DNA of 64,000 nt, from the NCBI RefSeq assembly GCF_030294945.1, contig NZ_AP018448.1, forward strand, positions 5,114,001-5,178,000, written 5' to 3'. The notes under the pieces were generated by a model. That model was not told the origin of the DNA, ran no database searches, and saw only the letters and a list, made by a program, of their open reading frames with translations. Both the position numbers and the translations under genes were made by a program. Position 1 is the first letter of the stretch; every line of letters starts with the position of its first letter. Below are positions 7,889 to 16,961 of this stretch, piece after piece. Source of the stretch: Streptomyces graminofaciens (GTDB taxonomy: Bacteria > Actinomycetota > Actinomycetes > Streptomycetales > Streptomycetaceae).

Positions 7889-9022
7889 ATGGCTACGGAA
7901 GACGCGGTGCGCGAAGCACTGGCGACGGTGAACGACCCCGAGATCAACCGACCCATCACCGAGCTGGGGATGGTCAAATCGGTGGAGATCGGTGCGGACG
8001 GAGCGGTCGCGGTCACCGTGTACCTGACGGTTTCCGGCTGCCCGATGCGCGACACGATCACGCAGCGTGTGACAGAGGCGGTCTCGCGGGTCGAGGGCGT
8101 CACCCACGTCGACGTCACGCTCGACGTCATGAGCGACGAGCAGCGCAAGGAGCTGGCGACCGCGCTGCGCGGCGGCCAGACCGAGCGCGAGGTCCCGTTC
8201 GCGAAACCGGGCTCGCTGACCCGCGTGTACGCGGTCGCCTCCGGCAAGGGCGGCGTCGGCAAGTCCTCGGTGACGGTGAACCTGGCGGCGGCGATGGCGG
8301 CCGACGGACTGAAGGTCGGCGTCGTGGACGCGGACATCTACGGCCACAGCGTGCCCCGCATGCTGGGCGCCGACGGCAGCCCCACCCAGGTCGAGAACAT
8401 GATCATGCCGCCGTCCGCGAACGGCGTGAAGGTCATCTCGATCGGCATGTTCACCCCGGGCAACACGCCGGTGGTCTGGCGCGGCCCGATGCTGCACCGG
8501 GCGTTGCAACAGTTCCTCTCGGACGTGTACTGGGGCGACCTGGACGTCCTGCTCCTGGACCTGCCCCCGGGCACGGGCGACATCGCCATCTCGGTGGCCC
8601 AGCTGGTCCCGAACGCGGAGATCCTGGTCGTCACGACCCCCCAGCAGGCGGCGGCCGAGGTCGCGGAGCGCGCCGGCTCCATCGCGGTCCAGACGCACCA
8701 GAAGATCGTCGGCGTGGTCGAGAACATGTCCGGCCTGCCGTGCCCCCACTGCGACGAGATGGTCGACGTCTTCGGCACGGGCGGCGGCCAGTCGGTCGCC
8801 GACGGTCTGACCCGGACGACGGGCGCCACGGTCCCGGTCCTCGGCTCCATCCCCATCGACGTCCGCCTCCGCGAGGGCGGCGACGAGGGCAAGCCGGTCG
8901 TCCTGACCGACCCCGACTCCCCCGCGGGCTCGGCCCTGCGCGCCATCGCGGGCAAGCTGGGCGGCCGCCAGAGGGGCCTGTCGGGCATGAGCCTGGGCAT
9001 CACACCGAGGAACAAGTTCTAG
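7889..9022 (+). CDS. mrp: Mrp/ApbC-type iron-sulfur cluster carrier ATPase
   Basis: This 377 aa cytoplasmic ATPase has an N-terminal MIP18/DUF59 domain (residues 1-95, NDPEINRPITELGMV with CPM) and a ParA/MinD-like domain with deviant Walker A GKGGVGKSS near residue 120. It also has the Switch I region DADIYGHSVPRMLG, Walker B LLLDLPPGTGD and the CPHC pair near residue 290 that bridges a cluster between subunits. It loads or transfers Fe-S clusters. The ATG at 7889 begins at the conserved MATEDAVREAL. It ends 13 bases before a perfect terminator hairpin. Confidence 0.93.
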   Translation: MATEDAVREALATVNDPEINRPITELGMVKSVEIGADGAVAVTVYLTVSGCPMRDTITQRVTEAVSRVEGVTHVDVTLDVMSDEQRKELATALRGGQTEREVPFAKPGSLTRVYAVASGKGGVGKSSVTVNLAAAMAADGLKVGVVDADIYGHSVPRMLGADGSPTQVENMIMPPSANGVKVISIGMFTPGNTPVVWRGPMLHRALQQFLSDVYWGDLDVLLLDLPPGTGDIAISVAQLVPNAEILVVTTPQQAAAEVAERAGSIAVQTHQKIVGVVENMSGLPCPHCDEMVDVFGTGGGQSVADGLTRTTGATVPVLGSIPIDVRLREGGDEGKPVVLTDPDSPAGSALRAIAGKLGGRQRGLSGMSLGITPRNKF

Positions 9023-9034
9023 CACCGCAGCAAA

Positions 9035-9067
9035 AGGGGCACCGCAGCAACACGAAGCGGTGCCCCT
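9035..9067. terminator. Bidirectional rho-independent-type hairpin
   Basis: AGGGGCACCGC (9035-9045) and GCGGTGCCCCT (9057-9067) form an 11-bp perfect stem with an 11-base loop. It lies between the convergent mrp and the hypothetical gene ending at 9073, so it can serve both strands. As usual in Streptomyces the downstream T-run is weak. Confidence 0.8.
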
Positions 9068-9072
9068 CTCTG

Positions 9073-9744
9073 CTACGCGTACGCCGCAATGTCCTTGATC
9101 ATGGCGAAGCCGAGCCCGTACGCACTCATCCCTCTCCCGTACGCACCCACGTGCACCCCCTGCGACGTGGACCCCGCGAGCACCCACCCGAACTCGGACT
9201 CCCGGTAGTGGAACGGCGTAGGCACCCCGTCCACGGGCAAGGACAACGTCGACCAGTCCGGCCCCGCGAGATCGTCCGCGAGAACCCACGCCGTCTCGGT
9301 CTGCTGGTCCAGCCAGTCGCCCCGCAGGGCGTGGTCCAACTGCCCAGGCCAGGTGAAGGACAGCAACCCGACCCCGGCCAGCCACGCCGCGGAGGAGACC
9401 GAGGTGGCCTCCAGGACACCCGTACCGTCCGCGCTGCGACGGACGTCGTTCGCGGCGACTGTCACCACGACCGCGAACCGCTCCTTGACCTCGTCGTCCG
9501 CCCCGGTGGCGTACTCGTTGCGCACCGAGGGCTCGTCACCGTGACCGACCGAACCGTGCTCGACGGCTCCTTCCGCCGACGTACCGACCTGCATCAGCCA
9601 GCGCGGCCCCGTGAAGGCCTCGTCGAGGCCGTACCACGGGAAGGGCGCCAGCAGGTAGCCGTCGACCGTGCGTCGGGCGAAGGGGACCTGTTGTCCGCCC
9701 TCCGCGGCCGACGCCTGCGCGCCTACCCGACTCGTCGTCTCCAT
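9073..9744 (-). CDS. Conserved hypothetical protein
   Basis: This 223 aa protein has no family I can name. It is soluble and rich in aromatic residues (GYLLAPFPWYGLDEAFTGPRWLMQVG). The middle part VVVTVAANDVRR and the C-terminal GRGMSAYGLGFAMIKDIAAYA look like a compact alpha/beta fold. No signal peptide or membrane helix is seen. The ATG at 9744 is preceded by GAGGAGG ten bases upstream, which decides the start. It converges on mrp across a shared terminator and lies downstream of tatB on the same strand with about 265 bases between. Confidence 0.7.
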   Translation of the reverse strand: METTSRVGAQASAAEGGQQVPFARRTVDGYLLAPFPWYGLDEAFTGPRWLMQVGTSAEGAVEHGSVGHGDEPSVRNEYATGADDEVKERFAVVVTVAANDVRRSADGTGVLEATSVSSAAWLAGVGLLSFTWPGQLDHALRGDWLDQQTETAWVLADDLAGPDWSTLSLPVDGVPTPFHYRESEFGWVLAGSTSQGVHVGAYGRGMSAYGLGFAMIKDIAAYA

Positions 9745-10009
9745 CTGCCGGACGCCTCCTCGCTCTCGGCGGACCGGAGCGGCCCGCCCCCCTCCGGGCG
9801 TCTCGCTCGCTTTCCATACGGTCCGCACAACAACTGGGCAGCATAGCCACAGCACTCCGAGCAGCAGGGAAAGCGCCCGGCGCGTGGGACGGCGTACGGG
9901 CGGGTTCGGGCCGTACGGAGGGGCTCAGCAGTATGAATCGCGTCACGCACGGGGGCGTGGCGGAACACGGGTGCACGGCGACCGGAGGGCCGGCACACGC
10001 TCGTACGAC
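9745..10009. other. Intergenic region before the 9073-9744 gene
   Basis: These 265 bases between tatB and the hypothetical gene hold no convincing reading frame. There is presumably a promoter for the downstream gene, but no clear -35/-10 pair or strong hairpin is visible. Confidence 0.4.
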
Positions 10010-10450
10010 TCAGGTGGCGTCCAGGTCGTACGGCGGGCGCTCGCCCACGTCGAGGGCCTCGCGCTTCTTGGTCATGTCGACGGAACCGCCGGACGCACCC
10101 GAGGAGGACGAGGAGGACGAGAACGAATCGCTGCTGTGGACCGCGTCCGTGACCTCGGCCATCTCCTTCTTCAGGTCGAAGCCGTTGCGGATCTCCTTCA
10201 GCCCCAGGTCGTCGTTGTCCAGCTGCTTGCGGATGAACGTCTTGGGGTTGAGATCCTCGAACTCGAAGTCCTTGAACTCCGGTCCCAGCTCCTGCCGGAT
10301 GTCCTGCTTGGCGCTGTCCGAGAACTCACGGATCTTGCGAATGGTCCGTGAGATGTCCTGGATCACCTTCGGGAGCTTGTCCGGTCCGAAGACGAGCACG
10401 GCGAGGATGACGAGCGCCACCACCTCAAGCGTACCTATGTCACTGAACAT
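10010..10450 (-). CDS. tatB: Sec-independent (twin-arginine) translocase subunit TatB
   Basis: This 146 aa protein starts MFSDIGTLEVVALVILAVLVFGPDKLPKV..., an N-terminal membrane helix followed by the FGPDKLP hinge and an amphipathic helix, diagnostic of TatB/TatA. The longer charged tail and the glutamate in the helix favour TatB. The tail carries a serine run (SDSFSSSSSSSGASGG). TatB forms the receptor with TatC for folded twin-arginine substrates. The ATG at 10450 begins the helix and has AAGGAGC just upstream. It lies after the sigma/anti-sigma/HtrA genes in the same order as mycobacteria, which ties it to envelope homeostasis. Confidence 0.92.
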   Translation of the reverse strand: MFSDIGTLEVVALVILAVLVFGPDKLPKVIQDISRTIRKIREFSDSAKQDIRQELGPEFKDFEFEDLNPKTFIRKQLDNDDLGLKEIRNGFDLKKEMAEVTDAVHSSDSFSSSSSSSGASGGSVDMTKKREALDVGERPPYDLDAT

Positions 10451-10703
10451 CTGAAGCTCCTTGCGATGTCCTCGGTCCCGGTCGCGGGCCTCGGCAGGTC
10501 TTCCGTGGTCCGGGCCGGGTCCACGGTACCCGGCCATCCTGTCGATCCGGTACTGCCGGGCGGCCTCCGGGTGTCCGCATACGACTGGTTTTCCCTGCTG
10601 TTTGCCTGGCCGGAGGGGGTGCTGGGCCTTCTGCTGTGAAGTTCCTGTCAGTAACCGCCCGGCCGTCGTGCGTCCGCCCCCTCCGGTCGGCTCGGCCGTC
10701 GTC
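10451..10703. other. Intergenic region between htrA-like gene and tatB
   Basis: There are about 250 bases between the HtrA stop and the TatB start on the same strand. No gene is seen. The gap suggests tatB has its own promoter rather than relying only on read-through. Confidence 0.4.
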
Positions 10704-13544
10704 TCAGCCGTCCGAGGACCCGAGGGTCAGGCTGACCTTCCGTTCCTTGCCGTCGCGCTCGACGGTGAGCTCCAGGTCGTCGCCCGGACGGTGGGCGCGG
10801 ACCTTGACGATCAGCTCGTCACCGGAGTGGACGCGCTGGCCGTCGACCTCGGTGATGACGTCGCCGGAGCGGAGGCCCGCCTTGTCGGCGGGGCCGCCCT
10901 GGTTGACCGCGGACCCGCCGCCGCTGCCCTCCGTGCCGATACGGGCGCCGTCGCCCGAGTAGTCCATGTCGAGGGTCACGCCGATCACCGGGTGGGTCGC
11001 CTTGCCGGTGTTGATCAGCTCCTCGGCCACGCGCTTGCCCTGGTTGATGGGTATCGCGAAGCCGAGCCCGATCGAACCGGCCTGTCCGCCGTCCGCGTCG
11101 GAGCTGCCGGCGGACCGGATGGCGCTGTTGATGCCGATGACATGGGCGCTGGCGTCGACGAGCGGGCCGCCGGAGTTGCCCGGATTTATCGGGGCGTCGG
11201 TCTGCAACGCGTCCACATACGACACGTCGCTGGCGTCGCCGCCGTCGCCGCCGGCCGTGATGGGCCGCTCCTTGGCGCTGATGATGCCGGAGGTGACGGT
11301 GTTGGCGAGGTCGAAGGGGGCGCCGATGGCGACGACCGGGTCGCCGACCTGGACCTCGTCGGAGTTGCCGAGGGGCAGCGGCTTGAGTCCGCTGACACCG
11401 GACACCTTGACGACGGCCAGGTCGTAGCCGCTGTCCCGGCCGACGACGGTGGCCTCGGCGGTCTCGCCGCCGCTGAAGGTCACCGTTATGTCGCCGTCCG
11501 AGCCGGCGGGTTCGACGACGTGGTTGTTGGTGAGGATGTGACCGCGCTTGTCGAGCACGAAGCCGGTGCCGGTGCCCTGGGCCTCCCGCCCGCGCACATG
11601 CAGGGTCACTACGCCGGGCAGCGCGCTGGCGGCGATCCCGGCGACGCTGTCGGGCGCCCGCCCCTTCAGCCCGTCGCTGGACTGCGGCAGCTCGACCTCG
11701 CCGACCCCGCCGTTGCGCTCCAGATACGCGCCCACGGCTCCGCCGATCCCCCCGGCCACGAGGGCGAGCAGCACGGCCCCGAGAACCAGAACCTTCCGCC
11801 CCCGCTTCCGCTGCCGATCACCACCCCCACCGGCCCCGTTCTGCTGCAACGCCCCCGACCCGGCCCAGGGGTCGTAGTTCTGCCAGGGGCCGGGCGGGGC
11901 CGCCTGGGTGCCCTGGACGGCCGCCTGTGAGGCTGGGGAGGGGTCTGCGTATGGAGCCGCCGCGGGCGCGGCGTGCGGCGCGTCCGAGTACGAAGCCGCC
12001 GCAACCGTGGTCCCGCTCGCGTCCGAGTACGGAGCCGCCGCGACCGTGGTCCCGCTCGTGTCCGCGTAAGGGGGCGCCGGAGCGGGCTGGGACGGCTCGG
12101 CGTAGAAGGTCGCCGGGGCGGGCTGCGCGGCATCCGTCGGGTACGGGGTCGCCGTGGGCGGTACGGAGGTGCCGTGGGCCGGGGTCATCGCCAGTGAGCC
12201 GGGGATGCCGTTGCCGGAGGCCACCTCGGCTGCGGGGGCGGCGGCGTGGGGCGGCGGGCCCTGGGTGTGGCCGGGCGCCTGGTACGTCGCTGCGGGGGCC
12301 GGTGTGACGCCGGGCGCCTGGTGCTGAGCCTCGGGGGCGGGGGAACCGTGGGAGGGGCCCTGTGCCACGCCGGGCGGGACCGGAGCCGTGAGCTCGGCCG
12401 AGATGGGCACGCCGGGCGCCGGGGTCCCCGCAGGCGCGGGCACACCGTGCGCCAGGGTCTCGACCGAGGTGGCCCCAGCGTGCGCCGGGACGCCCGCCGA
12501 CGGGGGCCCACCGTGCGCCATGGGCTCCGCCGACGTGGGCGCACCATGAGCCGCAGCCTCTGCCGGACCGGCCAGGCCGTAAGCCGGGGCGCCCGCCTGC
12601 ACGGACGTGCCGTGCGCGGGTGTCGTCGCGGGGTGCTGAACCGGCGGGGCGGGCGCCCAGGGGCCGGGCTCGCCGTACGGCGGGGTGCTGTACGGGTCGG
12701 GGTCGTGCAGCGGCTTGGGACGCTCCACCTGAGCGGTCGGCTGGGTGGCCGGGTACTGCAGCGGCTGAACGCCCGTGTCCGCCGTGCCGGGCGTACCGAC
12801 CGAGTCGGCGGGCTGCTGGGCGACCGGCTGAACACCACTGCCGTCGGCGGGCTGCTGGGCGGCTGGTCGGGCATCGCTCGCGTCGGCGACTCCCGAGGCA
12901 CTCATCGCGCCACCGGCGGCCGGGACACTCATCGCCCCGCCACCCATCGGTGCCCCCGCCTCCACGCCGCCACCCGGCAGTGAAGTCGTCTCGCCGGTCG
13001 GAGCGCTCTTCTCCAGACCGAGGCGTGCGGTCACCTCCTCCCCAGGAGACGAACTCGAACCCCCCGCCCCTGCCTGCGTGCCGCTCCCCGTACCCGCCGC
13101 CTCCACCGAAGCGGGCCGCTCCAACTCGAAGTCCCCTCCGGCATCGGAACCCTCATCAGAGCCGCGGCCCGGGGCCGGCGTCTCCCCCGGCCGGGCCAGC
13201 TCGAAGTCGTTCCCGGTGTCGGTTCCGGTGTCGTCCCCGGTGTCGATCCCGCCCCCGGCAGGCACCGATTCAGGCCGTTCCAACTCGTAATCGCCCCCCA
13301 CACTTTCGCGACGCACCCCGAGCTCGGGTACCTCTGCGTCAGATACCCCTACACGCTCGGCCGCAGCCCTGTCGGCCTCGATCCCGCGCGTGCCGTCCTC
13401 CACGTCCCCGAGCCCGGCGGAAGCGGACACCGTGTCCGGCGCCCAGGTGTCCTCCGAAGACCCCGCGTGGTCCCCCGTCGCCCCCGTCTCCTGGGCACGG
13501 GACCGGCTCCACCACTTCGCCTTCGCGGGCTTCCCCTCGTCCAT
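10704..13544 (-). CDS. htrA: HtrA/DegP-like membrane serine protease with very long Pro/Ala-rich cytoplasmic region
   Basis: This 946 aa protein has about 580 residues of low-complexity acidic, then Pro/Ala/Gly-rich sequence. One membrane helix follows (about 583-608), then a trypsin-like domain with the triad His (TNNHVV, about 675), Asp (YDLAVVKV, about 705) and Ser (NPGNSGGPL, about 788), and a C-terminal PDZ domain (about 850-945). The protease and PDZ face the outside and would degrade misfolded exported proteins. Typical HtrA homologues have a cytoplasmic part of 100-250 residues, so this N-terminus is exceptionally long. It carries degenerate repeats around AHG and APAG. The ATG at 13544 has GGGGAGAG upstream. 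It belongs to the sigma/anti-sigma/htrA/tatB cluster, but a MITE-like element now separates it from the anti-sigma gene. Confidence 0.92.
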   Translation of the reverse strand: MDEGKPAKAKWWSRSRAQETGATGDHAGSSEDTWAPDTVSASAGLGDVEDGTRGIEADRAAAERVGVSDAEVPELGVRRESVGGDYELERPESVPAGGGIDTGDDTGTDTGNDFELARPGETPAPGRGSDEGSDAGGDFELERPASVEAAGTGSGTQAGAGGSSSSPGEEVTARLGLEKSAPTGETTSLPGGGVEAGAPMGGGAMSVPAAGGAMSASGVADASDARPAAQQPADGSGVQPVAQQPADSVGTPGTADTGVQPLQYPATQPTAQVERPKPLHDPDPYSTPPYGEPGPWAPAPPVQHPATTPAHGTSVQAGAPAYGLAGPAEAAAHGAPTSAEPMAHGGPPSAGVPAHAGATSVETLAHGVPAPAGTPAPGVPISAELTAPVPPGVAQGPSHGSPAPEAQHQAPGVTPAPAATYQAPGHTQGPPPHAAAPAAEVASGNGIPGSLAMTPAHGTSVPPTATPYPTDAAQPAPATFYAEPSQPAPAPPYADTSGTTVAAAPYSDASGTTVAAASYSDAPHAAPAAAPYADPSPASQAAVQGTQAAPPGPWQNYDPWAGSGALQQNGAGGGGDRQRKRGRKVLVLGAVLLALVAGGIGGAVGAYLERNGGVGEVELPQSSDGLKGRAPDSVAGIAASALPGVVTLHVRGREAQGTGTGFVLDKRGHILTNNHVVEPAGSDGDITVTFSGGETAEATVVGRDSGYDLAVVKVSGVSGLKPLPLGNSDEVQVGDPVVAIGAPFDLANTVTSGIISAKERPITAGGDGGDASDVSYVDALQTDAPINPGNSGGPLVDASAHVIGINSAIRSAGSSDADGGQAGSIGLGFAIPINQGKRVAEELINTGKATHPVIGVTLDMDYSGDGARIGTEGSGGGSAVNQGGPADKAGLRSGDVITEVDGQRVHSGDELIVKVRAHRPGDDLELTVERDGKERKVSLTLGSSDG

Positions 13545-13561
13545 GCTCTCCCCACACCTAG

Positions 13562-13746
13562 GGCCTGTCCGGCGGATCACGCACGGGCCACGGGGGCTGT
13601 CGCGCACAGCTGCTGCGGCGGCGTCGTGAATCGACGACGCTCCGCGTCGCCTCGCACCTCCGCCCGCAGCCGCACGCACCAGTCTCCGCTCACCGGCGGC
13701 CGGTCAGGCGCTGCCTCCTGAAGCCAAGTGATCCGCCGGACAGGCC
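13562..13746. mobile_element. MITE-like element E1
   Basis: It has perfect 18-bp terminal inverted repeats GGCCTGTCCGGCGGATCA (13562-13579 and 13729-13746). A CTAG abuts the left end, and there is an extra copy of the end, CTGTCCGGCGGATCA, at 13754-13768. It is 185 bp with no coding capacity. The interior holds a hairpin core at 13635-13653 that is identical over 19 bases to part of the element at 61615-61792 (opposite orientation). It sits between the anti-sigma stop (13852) and the htrA start (13544). Confidence 0.7.
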
Positions 13747-13851
13747 TCGGGCGCTGTCCGGCGGATCATGCCGCAGGCCGGACCCGGCCCGAGCGGACAA
13801 GGCCCTCCCTGGATTCAACCAGGTTCGCGGGTCGGCGCGCAGAAGCCGGGG

Positions 13852-15111
13852 TCAGCGGAGGGCAGGGGAGGTGGGAGTGGGGGACGAGGTGGTGTCGGGA
13901 GCGCTCAGCAGGCCCGGAGCCACGAGTTCGGGCGCCGTGAGCTCGGGTGCCGCCGGCCAGGCGCCCAGCTCGCCCGGTGCGGTCGCCAGAAGCGGACGTA
14001 TGAGCGGGGACATCACGGCGGCACCGGCGAGCACCGGTGTGGTCAGCGGGTGCACGGCGTGGTGACCCTGGCCGGCCGGAGCGGGGACTCCGGGCAGCAG
14101 GGGCGCTGAGGCGGACGTCTGTGCCAGGGGCCCCTCGGCCATGGAGCGGACGCCTTGTCCGAGCAGGGGGCCGACGGCTCCCCGGCGGCGCTGTGCCTCG
14201 GAGGCCTGGGCGGTGCCCGAGGCCTGGGTCCGCAGCGGGGTGACATTGCTGCCGGAGCCGGGACCGCCGCGGGCGTCCGCCGTCTCGGTGGGCACCCCGG
14301 TGGACATCCCGCCGAGGGCGATCGCGGCGAGTGACACGGCGCCGGCCGCCACGAAGGCGAACCGCATGCCGCGCGAGGCCGACCGCTCGAACTCGGACCG
14401 GCTCACGTCATGGATCCGAAACCCACGGTCTCCGGTGGTGCCTCTGCCGTCCTCCACGGCCTCGGCGGCGCCCGCCTCGTCCGTCCGGGACTCGCGATGG
14501 TTCTCCGCCGGGCGACCTGCGCCCGGGAACCCGCGGTCACCCGCGCCCGTACCGCCCCGGCCGCCGAGGAACCCCCGGTCACCGGAGAGGCCCCGGTTGC
14601 CCAGGAATCCGCGGTCACCGAGCAGTCCACGGCCGCCACCGGGCAGCCCTCGGCCGCCGAGGAAGCCACGGCCCTCCGACGGCGACAGCGCGCCGCCGTG
14701 CGGGCCCGACGGGAGGTATCCGAAGGAGTCGTCGGGCGGGCCGAAGACGCCGAAGTCCGCGAAGTCCCTGGAGTCGGTGGCATCCGGGGTGAGTCCCGGA
14801 CCGCCGGCCGTTCCTTTGAGTCTTCCGCCGAAGCCGCCACCACCGAACGGTGAGTCCCCACCATCGGTGTCGCCCCCTGCCGGAAGCATCTGCAGACGGG
14901 CCAGGAAGCTCTCGGACGGCGGCGGGGGCGCGGCCTCCGCGAAGACGTTCTTCAGACGGCGCTGGGCGTCCGCCTCCGCCTTGCACTTCGGACAGGTCGC
15001 CAGATGTGCCAGGACGCGGTCGCGCGCCTCATGACCGAGCTCTCCGTCGACAAGGGCGGAGAGACGGTCTCCCAGATGCTGCTCAGCAGGCGTAGGACGT
15101 GATCCACTCAC
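13852..15111 (-). CDS. rseA: Zinc-type anti-sigma factor (RseA-like), membrane-anchored with collagen-like linker
   Basis: This 419 aa protein has an N-terminal zf-HC2 zinc anti-sigma domain with the HxxxCxxC motif at H36, C40 and C43 and the typical LSALVDGEL helix before it. A long disordered part follows with repeated RGFLG/RGLPG/DRGF units (about 120-190), then a likely membrane helix (about 248-270) and an Ala/Pro-rich extracellular tail. It should hold the cognate ECF sigma inactive. The GTG at 15111 overlaps the sigma stop as GTGA, so the two are translationally coupled. Mycobacterial RseA is about 150 aa, so the length and the repeats are unusual. Confidence 0.85.
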   Translation of the reverse strand: MSGSRPTPAEQHLGDRLSALVDGELGHEARDRVLAHLATCPKCKAEADAQRRLKNVFAEAAPPPPSESFLARLQMLPAGGDTDGGDSPFGGGGFGGRLKGTAGGPGLTPDATDSRDFADFGVFGPPDDSFGYLPSGPHGGALSPSEGRGFLGGRGLPGGGRGLLGDRGFLGNRGLSGDRGFLGGRGGTGAGDRGFPGAGRPAENHRESRTDEAGAAEAVEDGRGTTGDRGFRIHDVSRSEFERSASRGMRFAFVAAGAVSLAAIALGGMSTGVPTETADARGGPGSGSNVTPLRTQASGTAQASEAQRRRGAVGPLLGQGVRSMAEGPLAQTSASAPLLPGVPAPAGQGHHAVHPLTTPVLAGAAVMSPLIRPLLATAPGELGAWPAAPELTAPELVAPGLLSAPDTTSSPTPTSPALR

Positions 15112-15896
15112 GCGGTCGCGCCCCCTCCTCCCAGCGCGGGCACCCGCGGCACCACGAACCCGCGACGCTGCTCGGCCCGGGCTTCCGGGGAGCGGTGCGC
15201 GAGGGCCTTGCGGAGCTGGGAGCGGCCACGGTGGATCCGGGAGCGGACCGTGCCGAGCTTGACGCCGAGGGTCGCGGCGATCTCCTCGTACGACAGTCCT
15301 TCGATGTCGCAGAGGACGACGGCGGCGCGGAACTCGGGGGCGAGGGTGTCGAGGGCCTGCTGGACGTCCGCGTCGAAGTGCGCGTCGTTGAAGACCTGTT
15401 GCGGGGTGGGCTCGCGGCTGGGCAGGCGCTCGGCCGCGTCGTCGCCGAGGGCGTCGAAGCGGATGCGCTGCTTGCGGCGGACCATGTCCAGGAAGAGGTT
15501 CGTCGTGATGCGGTGCAGCCAGCCCTCGAACGTTCCGGGCGTGTACGTCGACAGGGAACGGAAGACGCGGACGAAGACTTCCTGAGTGAGGTCCTCGGCG
15601 TCGTGCTGGTTGCCGGTCAGACGGTAGGCGAGGCGGTAGACCCGGCCGCTGTGGGTGCTGACGATCTCCTCCCAGGTGGGCGGAGTCCACGCCTGCGAGT
15701 CCGCGTCGGTGGTGAAGGTCGCGGTCTGCGCTCCGCGCGTGGCGAAGGCGTCGGCGTGGCTGCGGTCAGCGGTGTCGTTCACGGATTTCGGCCTGCCCGC
15801 CGATCCGAGAAAGCGCCGGAGCACTCCTCCCCGATCCACAGGTGCAGCCGCACCTCCCCTGTCGGCTCTGGTGGTGTCCAGTGGAGCCCCTACCAT
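15108..15896 (-). CDS. sigE: ECF RNA polymerase sigma factor (mycobacterial SigE type)
   Basis: This 262 aa sigma factor has region 2 at about 75-145 ([31 protein letters not shown], then [17 protein letters not shown]) and region 4 at about 180-235 ([41 protein letters not shown]). The extended N-terminus before region 2 is typical of mycobacterial SigE. By gene order (divergent O-methyltransferase; anti-sigma, htrA and tatB downstream) it matches that system, which answers envelope stress. It is not the Streptomyces gene historically called sigE that lies with cseABC. The ATG at 15896 has GAGGTGGCT directly upstream. Confidence 0.9.
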   Translation of the reverse strand: MVGAPLDTTRADRGGAAAPVDRGGVLRRFLGSAGRPKSVNDTADRSHADAFATRGAQTATFTTDADSQAWTPPTWEEIVSTHSGRVYRLAYRLTGNQHDAEDLTQEVFVRVFRSLSTYTPGTFEGWLHRITTNLFLDMVRRKQRIRFDALGDDAAERLPSREPTPQQVFNDAHFDADVQQALDTLAPEFRAAVVLCDIEGLSYEEIAATLGVKLGTVRSRIHRGRSQLRKALAHRSPEARAEQRRGFVVPRVPALGGGGATA

Positions 15897-16154
15897 AGCC
15901 ACCTCGCCCGTTAGCTCCGGATAAGCGGTTTTACGAGAAATTGATCTGCGCTGATGCGGCCCATATGGCTGCTCATCTGGGTGTGTCAGCAATTGCCCGC
16001 CACCCTGACGCCCGTCGTACTGATCCATCCGTTGCCCCCGTCGCGGCCCCCGTCGTTTCACTCATCCCTTCAAACGACCGGTCCCATCAGCGGGTTCCCG
16101 ACGGCAACGGATACAGTCACGCCCAGGCAACCACGGGGACATAAGGAGAGGCTC
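15897..16154. promoter_or_regulatory. Divergent promoter region sigE / O-methyltransferase
   Basis: This stretch of about 258 bases between two divergently read genes must contain both promoters. It is notably AT-richer around 15925-15945 (a TTTTACGAGAAATTGATC run) than its surroundings. No clear autoregulatory GGAAC-type element can be assigned with confidence. Confidence 0.45.
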
Positions 16155-16787
16155 ATTACCGGCAACCGGCTGACGAGCTGGGCGTTCTCCGACGCCTTTG
16201 TCGCCGAGGAGGACGCGCTGCGCTGGGCCCGTGACCGGGCCCGCGAGGCAGGGCTGCGCTCGGTGTCGCCCGGTACGGGCGCCGCGCTGCGCATGCTCGC
16301 CGCCACCGTGGACGCGAAGGCCGTCGCGGAGATCGGCACCGGGACCGGTGTCTCCGGGATCCATCTGCTGCACGGCATGCGGCCGGACGGCGTCCTGACC
16401 ACGGTGGATCCGGAGCCCGAGCACCAGCAGTTCGCCCGGCAGGCGTTCCGCGCGGCCGGCTTCGCCAGCAACCGCGCCCGTTTCATCCCGGGCCACGCCC
16501 TGGAAGTACTGCCACGCCTCGCGGACGCCGGCTACGACCTGGTCTTCTGCGACGGCGACCGACTCGAGTCCCTCGACTACCTCGCTGAATCGTTGCGCCT
16601 TCTGCGGCCCGGCGGCCTCGTCGCCTTCGAAGGCGTCTTCGCCTCCGGCCGCACGGTCGACTCGGGCCCGCAGCCCACCGAGGTCATACGTCTGCGGGAG
16701 TTGCTGCGCACGGTCCGCGAGAGCCCCGAGCTGGTGCCGTCCCTGCTCCCGGTGGGCGACGGCCTGCTCTGCGCGGTCAAGCGCTGA
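16155..16787 (+). CDS. SAM-dependent O-methyltransferase, probable ATT start
   Basis: This protein of about 210 aa has the class I methyltransferase fold of the caffeoyl-CoA/Rv1220c type. Motif I is AVAEIGTGTGVSGIHLL near residue 60, the acidic loop is TTVDPEPEHQQFAR, motif III is YDLVFCDGD and a metal-site-like stretch is present. The substrate is unknown; neighbours imply a role linked to the sigma operon. No ATG, GTG or TTG lies at a sensible distance in frame. AAGGAGAGG (16143-16151) is followed by CTC ATT ACC GGC, so ATT at 16155 (family start ITGNRLTSWAF) seems the initiator; the nearest upstream ATG in frame is at 15954, far into the promoter region. Confidence 0.82.
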   Translation: MTGNRLTSWAFSDAFVAEEDALRWARDRAREAGLRSVSPGTGAALRMLAATVDAKAVAEIGTGTGVSGIHLLHGMRPDGVLTTVDPEPEHQQFARQAFRAAGFASNRARFIPGHALEVLPRLADAGYDLVFCDGDRLESLDYLAESLRLLRPGGLVAFEGVFASGRTVDSGPQPTEVIRLRELLRTVRESPELVPSLLPVGDGLLCAVKR

Positions 16788-16900
16788 GCTGACCGAGAGG
16801 CGGACACCGGGTCGGACGATCGGACACCGAGCCGGACGGTCACGGCATTCGCTGCGCCGCACCGGCCCGCCGCACCGACTGGGGCCGGGCCCCGGACAAA

Positions 16901-16938
16901 CAACCGCCCCGGCACCATCGTGGGTGCCGGGGCGGTTG
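16901..16938. terminator. Bidirectional terminator hairpin
   Basis: CAACCGCCCCGGCAC (16901-16915) pairs perfectly with GTGCCGGGGCGGTTG (16924-16938), a 15-bp stem with an 8-base loop. It lies between the convergent O-methyltransferase and DUF3117 genes and can stop both. Confidence 0.88.
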
Positions 16939-16961
16939 AACGGGTATGGTCGCTACGCGCG

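Noticed and set aside
13735..13768. Attachment site or integrated element boundary
   Set aside because: No integrase or tRNA gene nearby; the repeats are explained by the E1 ends.
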